A stretch of 64,000 nt of DNA from JBGSYJ01 sp041748075 (GCA_041748075.1 JBGTDX010000073.1:1-64000), one strand, 5' to 3'. Shown: positions 33,801 through 42,252, counted from the stretch's first letter. A program made the numbers and translations. The notes: generated by a model from the letters alone, not told the origin.

Positions 33801-36504
33801 AAGGATTTCCGAGCGCTACCACAAGACTTCCGCCCGACGGAATCGCAACGTCCTGATCCCCAGTGGTACTGGAAGGCCGAAGCCCCTCGAGCTCGTCGAG
33901 CAGCTCTTTCGCCTTCGCGTATTCCCCACGAAGGTTCGCGACAGTTGCCGCCAGAGAGAGGAGATCGGCGAGAACGTCACCTGCACCGGCGCCCCGTGCG
34001 GCTTCGACCCCCCGATCGAGCCAGGTGCGCGTTTCGTCTATCCGGCGGCCCTGCCATGCGACTTGCGCAGCCATCAGCATCGCCGCCGAGGCCCTGGCCC
34101 GATCCTTGTCCCTCTCGAAGCTCTGCACGGCAGTCTCGGCCTCGCGCAGCGCGGAGTCGATCTGCCCGCCCTGCCGCAGCGCCACAGCCAGGAGCATTCG
34201 CGTCTCGCCGATGGTCCCCGGCAGCGGAGTCCAGTCCTCGTCATCGAGGAACTCGACCACCGAACGAAGCGTCTGCACGGCCTCCTCGGAACTGAACGCA
34301 TCCAGAGCGCGCCGCGCCAGGATCAACCCATACTCCACCGTCTTGTCGGGTACGTCTCCCTCAGAAAAATGGTGGACCAGCTGAGGGTACACCCGCTCCA
34401 GCTTTCCGGCATTGCGCTTCTCGAGAAGCTCCGCGTACTTGCGATGAAGCGACTTTCTTTTTCGTCTCGACACTGCGCTATAGAGAACATCGCGAACGAT
34501 GCCGCTGGAGAACGCGAGCCTGTCGCCTCGCGATTCGCGTTCCTCTTCGATCAGGCCCTCGTATACCAGTCGGTCGACCACGTCATCGAGATTCCCTTTC
34601 GCTTCAGCCAGCGATTCCAGATCACGAAAATCAAAACTCCTTCCCATGACGGATGCGGTCGCCAGAGTCTCGCGCAGTTCTTCGGGCAACCGTTCGATCC
34701 GCTTCTCCACAGTCTGCTGAATCGTGGCCGGCAACGCCTCCGAGGAAATCGCCATCTCTCCAGAGAGCGTCCACTCCCCTGTATCGCCACGCGCGATCCC
34801 ACCTGAATCGATCAGCGAACGCACAAGCTCCCTGGTGAAGAATGGGTTCGCCTCGGTAGCCTCGTACAGCCTTTGCGCGAGGTTGGCTCCCAGCTTCGCC
34901 CCCCCGACGATCGTCTCGATGAAGTTCAGATGTTCGGAGGGTGTGAGCGGCCCCAGGTACGTCGACGAAAAACGTGGATCGTCTGCAAACGTGTCGAGCA
35001 TCTTCACCAGCGGATGCCGCTTGTCGATCTCGGTCTGCCGATAGGTGCCGATGATGAGTGTCGGGGTTGGCCCGAGACGGCGGACTATGTACTGGAGCGC
35101 GTCGAGCGAGAGCTCAGCAGAGTGCAGGTTCTCGAACACGAGAACCAGGGGTTGTCCGCTTCCGATGCGCACGAGAGTTCTCGCAAGAAGTTCGAAAACC
35201 CATGTGCGATCCTCAGCCTTTCGCGACTCTCCGGACAACACGAGATCGTCGCCGCTCTGTTTCTTTCGAAGCTCGCTGATCTCGCTGAGAACCGGGAACA
35301 GTGAGATGAGATCCGGCGCGAGATCCGACACATCAGGACGCGCGTCGGTACCTCTGGCGTCGGGGGCGCGGAAGAACTCCTGGATCGCCTCGCAGAAGCC
35401 CTGGTAGGCGAACGTGCGGTCCTGCTCCATGAATCTGCCGTGAAGCACCGTGATCTTTCTTGCCCGTGCGAGATTTTCGATCTCTTCGACCAGCCGTGTC
35501 TTCCCGATCCCTGGTTCGCCCGCAACCACTGCAAACTGACATTCACCGTCGACCGCCGCATTCAGCCGCTTCTGCAACTCGGCGATCTCTTTCTGCCGCC
35601 CGATGAAAGGAGCAGCGGCCGGCCGCTGGAGTTGCGCCGTCAGCACCGAGGACAGTCCTGCCGCTTCCCCGATGTTGCCATCATGGACATCGGAACGGAC
35701 TTTTCTGAGAGCCCCGACGAAGTCTCCTGCCGTCTGGTAACGACGGCTCGAATCCTTCACCAGCGAACGCATGATCGCATCTTCGAGCTCCTGAGAGATC
35801 GTTGCGCCACGCTCCCGAAGCGAACGGGGATTCTCATGAACGAGACGATACAGAACAGACTGCATTTCGCCGATGAAAGGCGGCTCGCCTGCGATCGCCT
35901 CGTAGATGACAGTGCCCAGCGAATAGATGTCAGAACGATGATCGATCTCTTGTGAGATGACCTGTTCGGGGCTGAAATAGGAAACGGTTCCGATGAGCGT
36001 GCCGGTCTTGGTAAGCCGTTGGTCGGAAGACGCCTTCGCGAGGCCAAAATCCATGATACGAACTCGTAGGGCGCCTTCTTCCTCGGACACCATGATGTTT
36101 TCCGGCTTGATGTCGCGGTGGATCACTCCGCGTGCATGGCTGTAATCGAGTCCCTCGGCCGCCTGGATGGCGATGTCGATGATCGCTCCCAGGCTGCGAG
36201 GTTTTTCGCGCAGAAACGCCCGAAGGTTGTCTCCCCGTACGACCGGCATCAGGAAGAACATCGATCCCTCGTGCTGTCCGATGTCGAAGATCGGGACGAT
36301 GGAGGGATGGTCCATCTGCGCAACGAGCTGCGCTTCGCGCTGAAATCGCTCCTCTGACTGCGGAGTCAGCAGCATCGGAGGCACCAGCTTGATGGCCACC
36401 TCGCGATTTAGCAGCGGGTCCCGGGCGCGGTAAACCACACCCATCCCACCCCGACCGAGCTCACCGATGATCTCGTAGCGGTTATTGAGAATCGTGCCGA
36501 TCAT
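30862..36504 (-). CDS. Ser/Thr protein kinase fused to AAA ATPase, helical repeats and two tandem SBP family-5 domains
   Basis: A 1880-residue signalling protein. Start ATG 36504 is chosen because the kinase begins at residue 9; the frame continues upstream to 36687 but that part looks non-coding. The kinase (about 9-270) is complete: glycine loop GRGGMGVVY (17-25), VAIK with K39, H129-R-D131, D152-F-G154, and a GTVSYFSPEQ activation-loop end. A signal-transduction ATPase with Walker A GEPGIGKT (329-336) and a weak Walker B near 455 follows, then alpha-helical TPR-like repeats (about 620-880). The C-terminal half is two related solute-binding domains (about 885-1385 and 1388-1880) of the oligopeptide/nickel family 5 type, each with an F-H-D-G segment. 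No signal peptide or membrane span is visible, so the binding domains would be cytosolic, as in the SgrR regulator. Confidence 0.9.
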   Translation of the reverse strand: MIGTILNNRYEIIGELGRGGMGVVYRARDPLLNREVAIKLVPPMLLTPQSEERFQREAQLVAQMDHPSIVPIFDIGQHEGSMFFLMPVVRGDNLRAFLREKPRSLGAIIDIAIQAAEGLDYSHARGVIHRDIKPENIMVSEEEGALRVRIMDFGLAKASSDQRLTKTGTLIGTVSYFSPEQVISQEIDHRSDIYSLGTVIYEAIAGEPPFIGEMQSVLYRLVHENPRSLRERGATISQELEDAIMRSLVKDSSRRYQTAGDFVGALRKVRSDVHDGNIGEAAGLSSVLTAQLQRPAAAPFIGRQKEIAELQKRLNAAVDGECQFAVVAGEPGIGKTRLVEEIENLARARKITVLHGRFMEQDRTFAYQGFCEAIQEFFRAPDARGTDARPDVSDLAPDLISLFPVLSEISELRKKQSGDDLVLSGESRKAEDRTWVFELLARTLVRIGSGQPLVLVFENLHSAELSLDALQYIVRRLGPTPTLIIGTYRQTEIDKRHPLVKMLDTFADDPRFSSTYLGPLTPSEHLNFIETIVGGAKLGANLAQRLYEATEANPFFTRELVRSLIDSGGIARGDTGEWTLSGEMAISSEALPATIQQTVEKRIERLPEELRETLATASVMGRSFDFRDLESLAEAKGNLDDVVDRLVYEGLIEEERESRGDRLAFSSGIVRDVLYSAVSRRKRKSLHRKYAELLEKRNAGKLERVYPQLVHHFSEGDVPDKTVEYGLILARRALDAFSSEEAVQTLRSVVEFLDDEDWTPLPGTIGETRMLLAVALRQGGQIDSALREAETAVQSFERDKDRARASAAMLMAAQVAWQGRRIDETRTWLDRGVEAARGAGAGDVLADLLSLAATVANLRGEYAKAKELLDELEGLRPSSTTGDQDVAIPSGGSLVVALGNPSPATEPGEIALLEESETLGLVFEGLVTTDDRGHLVASLGESWDVIDDGRAMRLALREGVRFHDGSLLTAQSVKDSIEDSVRSRIRETAAWSVISGFEEFREGGAENIAGIIVHGERDLEIRLRESLPMYPALLTDPGTGIGHASVDTGGKRSVAGTGPFRIVVHDSERIVMEKNDAYWTAGCPRLDAIEFRVVRNASARAALMRSGEIDVGRELLPQDLDELLRDPRFRNGLQEVPNKITYFAVFNHATAAGGNDALRRALCGVLPVHDLVWGSLGRLAQPTTTLIPPGILGHDPGRRRHPISREQAAELLAGSGLEFPLTLRAAVHPLYQDRYRALLDAMMEVWSSLGVEIEIATPTLESFMASYNEDDRVDLRIMRWVADYDDPDTFAHGLFHSGSGIVSRYFSSQALDQLIEEGRTERRPAAREAVYRRFEQAISESGSVLPLFHEIDYRLANPLVRGLQLRSTSPFVNYAELGKAAQAPAVSPGVTGGTVVVPIGGLMDSIEPTRATTVEMNEALPSVFETLTRVGEGARVVPWLASSIVSEDGGRRYRIRLRDDVRFHDGRRMSARDVRYTFERLFTLKGSLAGWFFTAIKGATELMEGRARELEGFSIVSSHEIVMELVHPLSFFPAVLSHVTSAIVPEGTQEMGTSWMSGCIGTGPFRVVAFESTRSLELERNPYYWREGYPKSEALVFRFGIGSDEIREKFRAGEFSLAGDLRPSDVEALRHDPAFAAGYKEAPRLSIYFAVFNRNRGPLADPELRRRVIGAVDVAGIVQRQIGRLAIPAHGVIPPGLLGFEPAQASRSGAVRPRGEKLDEIELTAAVHPVFFEQYAGVGKELMEAFASKGVRIRVVSRTMSEYIEANAKGEADVMIGRWFADYPDSDTFAYGLVHRQAGTIGRFCGSAELDHLTERGREQSDPSARHTIYQEIEQMVARDALLLPLFNEQIYRIARPEVDGLALNVSVPEVQYDELRVQR

Positions 36505-36679
36505 GTCCCGTGATGGCCCCCAGGCTTGAGATGGAAGGATCGAATCGTACCACGGCGCTGAGCGCCGCGGATGGTCAGCAAGCGAACACCCGCGCTCGGC
36601 CCATCGGCGAAGCAAAGTTATCCCGACGGGGAGAGGGGTCAGGGCATACGCCCGCGTGAGGGCCAACACTGAAATTCCA

Positions 36680-36710
36680 GAACTCACAACTCACAACTCA
36701 CAAGTTCTCA
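36680..36710. repeat. Heptanucleotide repeat with inverted ends
   Basis: Units of aactcac (period 7, about three copies) flanked by agaact and agttct, which pair to give a small stem. It overlaps the stop codon of the SpoIIE-type phosphatase gene and lies between that gene and the kinase downstream, so it may act as a 3'-end hairpin. Confidence 0.7.
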
Positions 36711-38093
36711 CCTCACCTTCGCCACTACCAGCGTGAGGTCGTCTTCCTGCGGCGCATGGTTACGAAAGGCAAATACATCGCGGAGGATCGCGTCGCGTAT
36801 TTCTTTCGCAGTCTTCGCGTCGTCCTGGTCTGCGAGAACGTTCGCAAGCCTGCTGAACCCATACGCCTCGCCGGCCGTGTTGCGCATTTCGTACACGCCG
36901 TCGGTATGCAGGATGAACACATCGCCCGAAGAGAATGGGATCTCATCAACGTCGTAAGCGGCCGACATCGCAGCGCCGAGCGGGAATGAGCTCCGCACAA
37001 TCTCTTCGACTTCACCACTCCCGGATCTCCGGATGAAAAGCGGAGGATGACCCGCCGTCGCATATCGCGCGAGGCGCGAGCCCGAATCTAGCGAGAGAAG
37101 CGCCATCGTGACGAGCATGCGCGTTCCGGTTGTGCTGCGCAGCATGCGATGCAGCCGCTGCATGACGAGCTCGGGATGGTCGAGCTCATCGGCGAGCAGG
37201 GAGAGCCCGCTCCGGACGCCGGACAGTACCAGTCCGCTGCCGAGTCCGTGCCCGGCGACGTCGGCGGAAACGAGAACGAGCCGGCTCGCCGAAGGGAAGA
37301 AGAAATCGTAATAGTCGCCACCCACTTCCGTAGCCGGTATCGAAACGCTCGCAAGATCGACCCAGTCGAGGTCCGGCGTTTCGCGAGGCAGCATACTGAG
37401 CTGGATCTCCCGTGCGGATTCCAGCTCCTGCCGCATCCGGATCTGCTCGCGCGCTCCACCCCTCGCCTCTCTCCACTCCGATAGAAACCTGCGGCTGCTC
37501 CTGCGCGTGATGTAGAGCCCGATTCCGAGCGCGATGCTGTTGGCCACGGAGGCCGAGATCACGTTGTCCAACCTCGCATTGGACAGGTCCAGAATCAACG
37601 GGACCAACCAGCCAACCACCGCGGAGAGGATGAAGATTGCATGGATCGCCAGGCGCTCCGCAGGCCCGAGACGGAACAGCAGAACGGCCAGGGGCAGGAT
37701 GACGAGCCAGGGAGTCACATCCCTACCCGACGTGAAGAGCATCAACAGCCAGAGCTGCAGCACCAGGTACGTCGATGCAACCCCCCGGGGTTGATCTCGC
37801 AGCAGCCGCGCCACGGGCTCGAGCCAGCCAAGCCTCCTGCCGAAACCTTTCTTCGCATTCGTTAGCCGGCGGAAGGAAAGAAGCAGAACAACTACCAGGA
37901 TCAGGTTTACGATTGCGATCGTGACGGGCGCCGGACCTTGCGACGCCGAGATCCAACTCACCAGGGAAACGATCAGGAAGAAGCGGAGCACCCAGCGAAG
38001 CGACTTCACAATGCCTGCATTGGAGGAGAGGCGAAGCGCCTCCTCATCGCTGAGTCGGGCAAGCTCCTCGATCGTGAAGGGGGTGACCGACAT
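36708..38093 (-). CDS. Membrane-anchored SpoIIE/RsbU-type PP2C phosphatase
   Basis: Ser/Thr phosphatase of the SpoIIE (PPM) family, 461 residues. The N-terminal part (about 30-190) has some six hydrophobic segments. A short helical linker (REIQLSMLPR, near 245) leads into the catalytic domain, with the acidic metal ligands visible in VGGDYYDFF, VSADVAGHG, and the late TDGVYEMRN and QEDDLTLVV. No anti-sigma or anti-anti-sigma gene is adjacent; instead the giant Ser/Thr kinase follows on the same strand about 200 bases downstream, which makes a kinase-phosphatase pair plausible, though this is inferred from position alone. Confidence 0.9.
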   Translation of the reverse strand: MSVTPFTIEELARLSDEEALRLSSNAGIVKSLRWVLRFFLIVSLVSWISASQGPAPVTIAIVNLILVVVLLLSFRRLTNAKKGFGRRLGWLEPVARLLRDQPRGVASTYLVLQLWLLMLFTSGRDVTPWLVILPLAVLLFRLGPAERLAIHAIFILSAVVGWLVPLILDLSNARLDNVISASVANSIALGIGLYITRRSSRRFLSEWREARGGAREQIRMRQELESAREIQLSMLPRETPDLDWVDLASVSIPATEVGGDYYDFFFPSASRLVLVSADVAGHGLGSGLVLSGVRSGLSLLADELDHPELVMQRLHRMLRSTTGTRMLVTMALLSLDSGSRLARYATAGHPPLFIRRSGSGEVEEIVRSSFPLGAAMSAAYDVDEIPFSSGDVFILHTDGVYEMRNTAGEAYGFSRLANVLADQDDAKTAKEIRDAILRDVFAFRNHAPQEDDLTLVVAKVR

Positions 38094-38192
38094 TCAATGG
38101 GAATGATTACACAGTGCGGGGAAATCGTGCCCAACCTGGTCGAGGCAGGGCATCGGATTCGAATGCCCTGAAACAGGCCTCTGATGAACAGC

Positions 38193-38510
38193 TTACAGTT
38201 TTGTTGCCACGAAACACGCATTGATCGGGTCGTCAGCCAGCGGTTCAACCCGGATCTCCGAGAACCCCGTGGCCCGGAGCATCGCGACCGCGTTTTCACG
38301 TCCCCACAACATGCCCAGCCCCTCGCCTCCCGCTGCCTGCGACACCGGAATGGAGAGAAAGCACGAGATCGTGTAGAGAATCGTCTCGAGAGGCAGATCG
38401 AGATTCTCTTCGAGATGGGACGAGCCATCCGGCTCGATCATCAGGTAGACCGCGCCCGTTTTCATCGAGCGATGGATCGCGCGAAGCGCCGTTTCCGGCC
38501 TCGCCTACTC
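38193..38510 (-). pseudogene. C-terminal remnant of a SAM-dependent methyltransferase
   Basis: An open frame of 90 codons (from ATG 38465) reads as the last part of a class I methyltransferase of the Rv2258c-like type: GAVYLMIEPDGSSHLEENL, then GGEGLGMLWG and a terminal FSEIRVEP. In-frame similarity continues upstream (ARPETALRAIHRS) until a TAG codon near 38505, beyond which nothing is recognisable. The SAM-binding domain is missing, so it cannot be an active enzyme. Confidence 0.75.
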
Positions 38511-38600
38511 GTTTTCGCAGGAGTCATGATCTACCAGCGGCCGAACGGCGGATGCAAGCGCGTCGCGAACGCGTTTACATTCGAGTGAGCGGCCGCCGGC

Positions 38601-39035
38601 TCAACCCGCGGGTGCGGCTTCCGGAGTCACGGCCGTCGCGCACGCCCGGCAGCGCCGCGCGGCGCCGGGAATCATCTCGTGACACTCCGGACACTTTCTC
38701 ATCGGCTCAGCGGGAGGTTCGGGGGCCGGCTTGATGAGACGCTTCACGATGAGAAAAACAACGAATGAGATGATGATGAAGTCGAGTATGGCGGCTGCAA
38801 AGTTGCCGTAAAGAATGGCGCTCTCGGAAACCTCCCCCGCAGCATTCGTCGTGCTCGAGAGCACCAGCTTTGCTTCGCGCCAGTCCCCCGCCGGGAGCAC
38901 CATGCCGATGATTGGCATCAGGACGTCGTTGGCGAGCGAGCTGACGACCGCTCCGACAGCGCCGCCGATGATGATGCCGATGGCCAGCGCGAGCGCGTTC
39001 GTCTTGGTCAGGAAGCCCCGGAATTCAGCAATCAT
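38601..39035 (-). CDS. mscL: Large-conductance mechanosensitive channel MscL with C-terminal zinc ribbon
   Basis: Osmotic safety valve of the inner membrane. The first 100 residues are MscL: amphipathic N-terminus (FRGFLTKTNALALAIGIIIGG), TM1 (about 14-40), a periplasmic loop carrying a short Asn/Thr-rich segment, and TM2 (about 78-100, FAAAILDFIIISFVVFLIV). Instead of the usual short helix bundle the C-terminus ends in a zinc ribbon with CPECHEM and CRACATA, four cysteines in the C-x2-C pattern. Start ATG has AAAGGAGATC upstream. Known MscL proteins end in a five-helix bundle, so the zinc ribbon is unusual. Confidence 0.93.
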   Translation of the reverse strand: MIAEFRGFLTKTNALALAIGIIIGGAVGAVVSSLANDVLMPIIGMVLPAGDWREAKLVLSSTTNAAGEVSESAILYGNFAAAILDFIIISFVVFLIVKRLIKPAPEPPAEPMRKCPECHEMIPGAARRCRACATAVTPEAAPAG

Positions 39036-39091
39036 CGCGGATCTCCTTTGCTTTTACTCCACCTCATCTGATGACCTCCATGCTCCGGACA

Positions 39092-39604
39092 TCACTGCGC
39101 AGGTGGCACCGGACGGTGCCAGATGTCGTACTTCATACGCCACTCGCCATCGCTCTCGCGGATCCAGACCACCAGATAACGCCCCGTTGCCGTCGAAGGT
39201 TCGGCGTCGCCCCGCACATTCGTGCTGTGCCACATACCGCTGTCGATTGCCACGTTCCCGTTGATGACTACCTCGGACGGCTCCATCCGATGGGCGATCT
39301 GTCGGAACTTCGGACCCCACGAGAAGTAGCGCATGATGGCCTCGCGACCGCGGACTTCGCGATCGGGCGGCAGCAGAACCGCATCGCTCGTGTAGACCAT
39401 TCCGAGGGCTGCCATATCGTTCCGCACGTAGGCGTCGGAAAACGCCCGGCTTGCCGCCGCGATCGCAGCGCGGTGGCCGGCCTCAGTCGAGACTTCGCTG
39501 TTGACGCCCGCGCCGTGCGTGCAAGCGGATACGGCAAACATTACGACGAGAACATGAACGGCATATGAGATGAAGGGAGCCTTTCCGTCAATACTCATCC
39601 TCAA
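39092..39604 (-). CDS. SnoaL-like (DUF4440) exported lipoprotein
   Basis: Small protein with a NTF2/SnoaL fold, exported and probably lipid-anchored. The lipobox-like VMFAVSAC lies near residue 28, and the mature part has the DUF4440 pattern (YTSDAVLLPPDREVRGREAIMRYF). Possible function: ketosteroid-isomerase-like or ligand binding; not known. I chose TTG at 39604 because AGGAGG precedes it by 9 bases; ATG 39598 is a close alternative. The gene is divergent from the YdeI remnant with 34 bases between, so promoters overlap. Confidence 0.75.
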   Translation of the reverse strand: MRMSIDGKAPFISYAVHVLVVMFAVSACTHGAGVNSEVSTEAGHRAAIAAASRAFSDAYVRNDMAALGMVYTSDAVLLPPDREVRGREAIMRYFSWGPKFRQIAHRMEPSEVVINGNVAIDSGMWHSTNVRGDAEPSTATGRYLVVWIRESDGEWRMKYDIWHRPVPPAQ

Positions 39605-39626
39605 GGTTTGCGCCCTCCTCATTCGC

Positions 39627-39632
39627 TAAAAT
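39627..39632 (+). promoter_or_regulatory. -10-like hexamer (TAAAAT) of a probable leaderless promoter
   Basis: TAAAAT ends 7 bases before the ATG of the truncated YdeI-like gene at 39639, with no ribosome-binding site. It shows the promoter outlasted the loss of the gene body. Confidence 0.4.
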
Positions 39633-39638
39633 AGCCCC

Positions 39639-39842
39639 ATGAGCCAAGCCTTCTTCAAAAACCCGGCCGATTTCCGATCGTGGCTGGAAAAGAATCATAA
39701 CAAGGCAACCGAGCTGCTCGTTGGATTCTATAAGAAGGGCTCGGGCACTCCTTCGATCTCGTGGCCGGAGTCAGTCGACCACCCGCGACATCGCCGCAGT
39801 GCGCCGTGTCGCCTCCAGCAGAACACCACCAACGAGCAGTAG
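39639..39842 (+). pseudogene. Truncated YdeI/OmpD-associated family gene
   Basis: The first 47 residues (MSQAFFKNPADFRSWLEKN onward to ISWPESVD, ending near 39779) are a good match for the N-terminus of the YdeI/OmpD-associated family, normally about 190 residues. The remaining 20 codons to 39842 are unrelated and run into the 3' end of the YfhO-type gene on the opposite strand. The break falls where that gene's 3' end begins (39771), suggesting a deletion or rearrangement joined the two. Confidence 0.8.
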
Positions 39843-42137
39843 CAGCGTCACAATGGAAACGACTCCGCCCATCAGAATCAACGGATTTCGATACTCCAGC
39901 ACGATCCGGTGTTTCCCATCCGGGACGATCAATCCCTGAAAGGCCGTGTTCGTTCGATGGAGTGGCACAGCGGTTCCGTCTACGCCGGCCTTCCAGTACT
40001 TGTGTCCCGTAATGCCCACCACGAGAAATCCGTTTCCCTCGGCGGCCACATCCAGCTCCACGCGGTTCGGCGTTTCGGAGACGACTGTAACCGTGCCACT
40101 GGCTGGACTCGTGACTCCCGCGTCGCTGTACGCAACCCGCGCACCGATCTCGCCCCGAACCATTGTATTCACGAGTGCGGAACCCTCGAGGGGCGGGCGC
40201 AGTTCTCTCGCGAGAAAATAGCGTTCCTTTGCGCCGAGATCCCTTGCAAACACGGGCAGCCACGAATCCGGCGATCCCTGACGCGAGTCTTCAGGACGAA
40301 ACTCGATCGTGTACCGCACATCCGCGGCGTGCAGCACCGGAGCCGGCCAGAACCCCGACTTCCGCCGGGCCTCGAGCATCGCAGCCCGGAGTTCTTCGGA
40401 ATTCCTCAGGCCCGTCTGATCGATGTCGTCATCGAAGACGGACTGGAATCCCCAGGACGCGGAGCGGTACCCGAACATCCCGTTGCGAAGCAGCCACGCG
40501 TTGTCGCCCGGCGCGAAGTGCGGGTCCGCTGACAAATCTCCCAGCCAGTCCTCCCAGTAGGCGTGATGAAAAAGTCGATACTCGTCCCGCTGCGGCGATA
40601 GCTCCGATGCGATTGCAGGTGGCTCGAAGAAAGACGATGGCATCCGGGAGGCGGTGCGCGTGTGTACAAAGGAGGAATCGAGCGCGATTAAAAAAAGCGC
40701 CGCCGCGACCCAACTCTTCGTCGCGTGATGCACACCCGTCATCAGCAGTCCGATGGCGACCCCGCCGCGCAGAAGGGCCCACAAGCCGTACATGGTCCCG
40801 TCGAGCCGTCGAACCTCGATCGGGACACTTGGATCTGCGCCCGTGTTTGAAAAAGCCAGGATCGTTCCGACGACCAGCCAGGCGATCGTCATCGCCACTG
40901 CCGTACGTCGCAACGCCTTGTCTCCGTTCAGAATCTGTTGCAGGACAAACAGTGCACCAATCAGCAACACGAAGAGCGCGCCAAGGATGAATTTCTCAGG
41001 GTAGCGGATAGAACGGGCGAGACCCATGTCGTAAAGGAGCCGCCAGACCGGAATGTGACTTCCGAGCGCCAGCAGAATGAAGGGCAGGGAGATCCCGACG
41101 GCCCATCGCGCGGCCCTGTGCCACGTCAGGAGTCCCGCCAGCAGAACGACTGCCGGAAGAATTCCGAGATAGATCTCGCTGATGTATGCGTCGATCCGAA
41201 ACGGATACATGCCGGATAGCGCGTGCTGCCCTGCTTCGCCGGGAAAGAGCCGGAACACCGCGGGATAGAACATCTCGAGCAAGCGGGAAAGCGGCATGCT
41301 CCAGTTCGATGAGATCTGCCAGGTGAAACCGTCCGCTCGCACACTGTCGCGCGCATGGTCGATCGCAGGCAGCAATTGTACCGCGGCAAGAAGAACGCCC
41401 GCGCCGATCGAACCTCCCAGTGAAATCAGATTGCGACGCAACTTCCCTTCCTGCGAACGCCAGATCACCAGCACAAGAGCCAGCACCATCGATTGGACGA
41501 AGACCGTCGGTTCTCCGAGAAGGCTCTGCAATCCGACAACGATTGCCATGATGCCGAATGTTCGTGCACAAGGTTTCGTGATCAGATGATCGACCGCCGT
41601 GAGCAGCCACGGCAGCCACGCGAGCGAAAACAGAAACGGCAGCCGGACGAGGAGCGAAAGGTACGGCGCGCCGAGCGCGAACGCCACTGCACCGATCAGA
41701 CATACGGCCCGCGAAAGTCCCAGGCGTCGCGTAAAGACCAGCATCCCCCATCCCGCAATCACGACATGGAGAATGATGTGCAGTTGAAACCAGTAGGCAA
41801 AAGGCGGCAGCAGCACGAGCCAGTTCGGCGGATAGAACGTCTGAAACGCCGGATTCGCCGCCAGAGGCTGCCCTCCGCTGAGATAAGGATTCCAGAATGG
41901 GAACGTGCCTTGTCCGACCACGCTGGCAAAAATCTGTTTGAGCGGATGATGATAGGCTGACAGATCGCTGGCCCAGAGGCCGTTCATACCGGCGAGGATC
42001 TCGGCGAACGAGACTGCCACCAGACCGGCCACGATCAGGGCGGGGACGTATCGGGGCCAGTCAGACTCCGCCGGAGGCGGCAGCGGAGTCCGCCGTTTCG
42101 CGGCAGGCCGCTCGTGAATCCGGCGTTTAGCGCACAC
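39771..42137 (-). CDS. YfhO-type polytopic membrane protein
   Basis: Large membrane protein of the YfhO family, often linked to envelope glycosylation (lipoteichoic or lipid-linked sugars in other bacteria); the reaction here is unproven. The first 480 residues hold about 11-12 membrane segments, with the family signature WNPYLSGGQPLAANP near residue 85. The last 300 residues are a soluble, probably periplasmic beta-rich domain with a final membrane segment near 755-778. Start GTG has GGGAG upstream. Its 3' end overlaps the YdeI remnant on the other strand. Confidence 0.85.
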   Translation of the reverse strand: MCAKRRIHERPAAKRRTPLPPPAESDWPRYVPALIVAGLVAVSFAEILAGMNGLWASDLSAYHHPLKQIFASVVGQGTFPFWNPYLSGGQPLAANPAFQTFYPPNWLVLLPPFAYWFQLHIILHVVIAGWGMLVFTRRLGLSRAVCLIGAVAFALGAPYLSLLVRLPFLFSLAWLPWLLTAVDHLITKPCARTFGIMAIVVGLQSLLGEPTVFVQSMVLALVLVIWRSQEGKLRRNLISLGGSIGAGVLLAAVQLLPAIDHARDSVRADGFTWQISSNWSMPLSRLLEMFYPAVFRLFPGEAGQHALSGMYPFRIDAYISEIYLGILPAVVLLAGLLTWHRAARWAVGISLPFILLALGSHIPVWRLLYDMGLARSIRYPEKFILGALFVLLIGALFVLQQILNGDKALRRTAVAMTIAWLVVGTILAFSNTGADPSVPIEVRRLDGTMYGLWALLRGGVAIGLLMTGVHHATKSWVAAALFLIALDSSFVHTRTASRMPSSFFEPPAIASELSPQRDEYRLFHHAYWEDWLGDLSADPHFAPGDNAWLLRNGMFGYRSASWGFQSVFDDDIDQTGLRNSEELRAAMLEARRKSGFWPAPVLHAADVRYTIEFRPEDSRQGSPDSWLPVFARDLGAKERYFLARELRPPLEGSALVNTMVRGEIGARVAYSDAGVTSPASGTVTVVSETPNRVELDVAAEGNGFLVVGITGHKYWKAGVDGTAVPLHRTNTAFQGLIVPDGKHRIVLEYRNPLILMGGVVSIVTLLLLVGGVLLEATRRTAAMSRVVD

Positions 42138-42252
42138 CGGAGCTCACTCCCGTTCCGCGTACTCGAATTTCAGATCCTTGATTTCGCACCGGCCGCGCAT
42201 GTTAGTCCGCCCGCTTCAGAAACGTAAAGCGAAGACGTCGTAGCGTGGCCCG

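Noticed and set aside
32617..34806. 729-codon plus-strand frame inside the giant kinase gene
   Set aside because: Antisense to conserved SBP and ATPase motifs; no domain or ribosome site of its own.
36504..36687. N-terminal extension of the kinase gene
   Set aside because: The frame stays open for 61 codons but lacks the kinase fold and the composition changes; the ATG at 36504 places the kinase at residue 9, as is usual.
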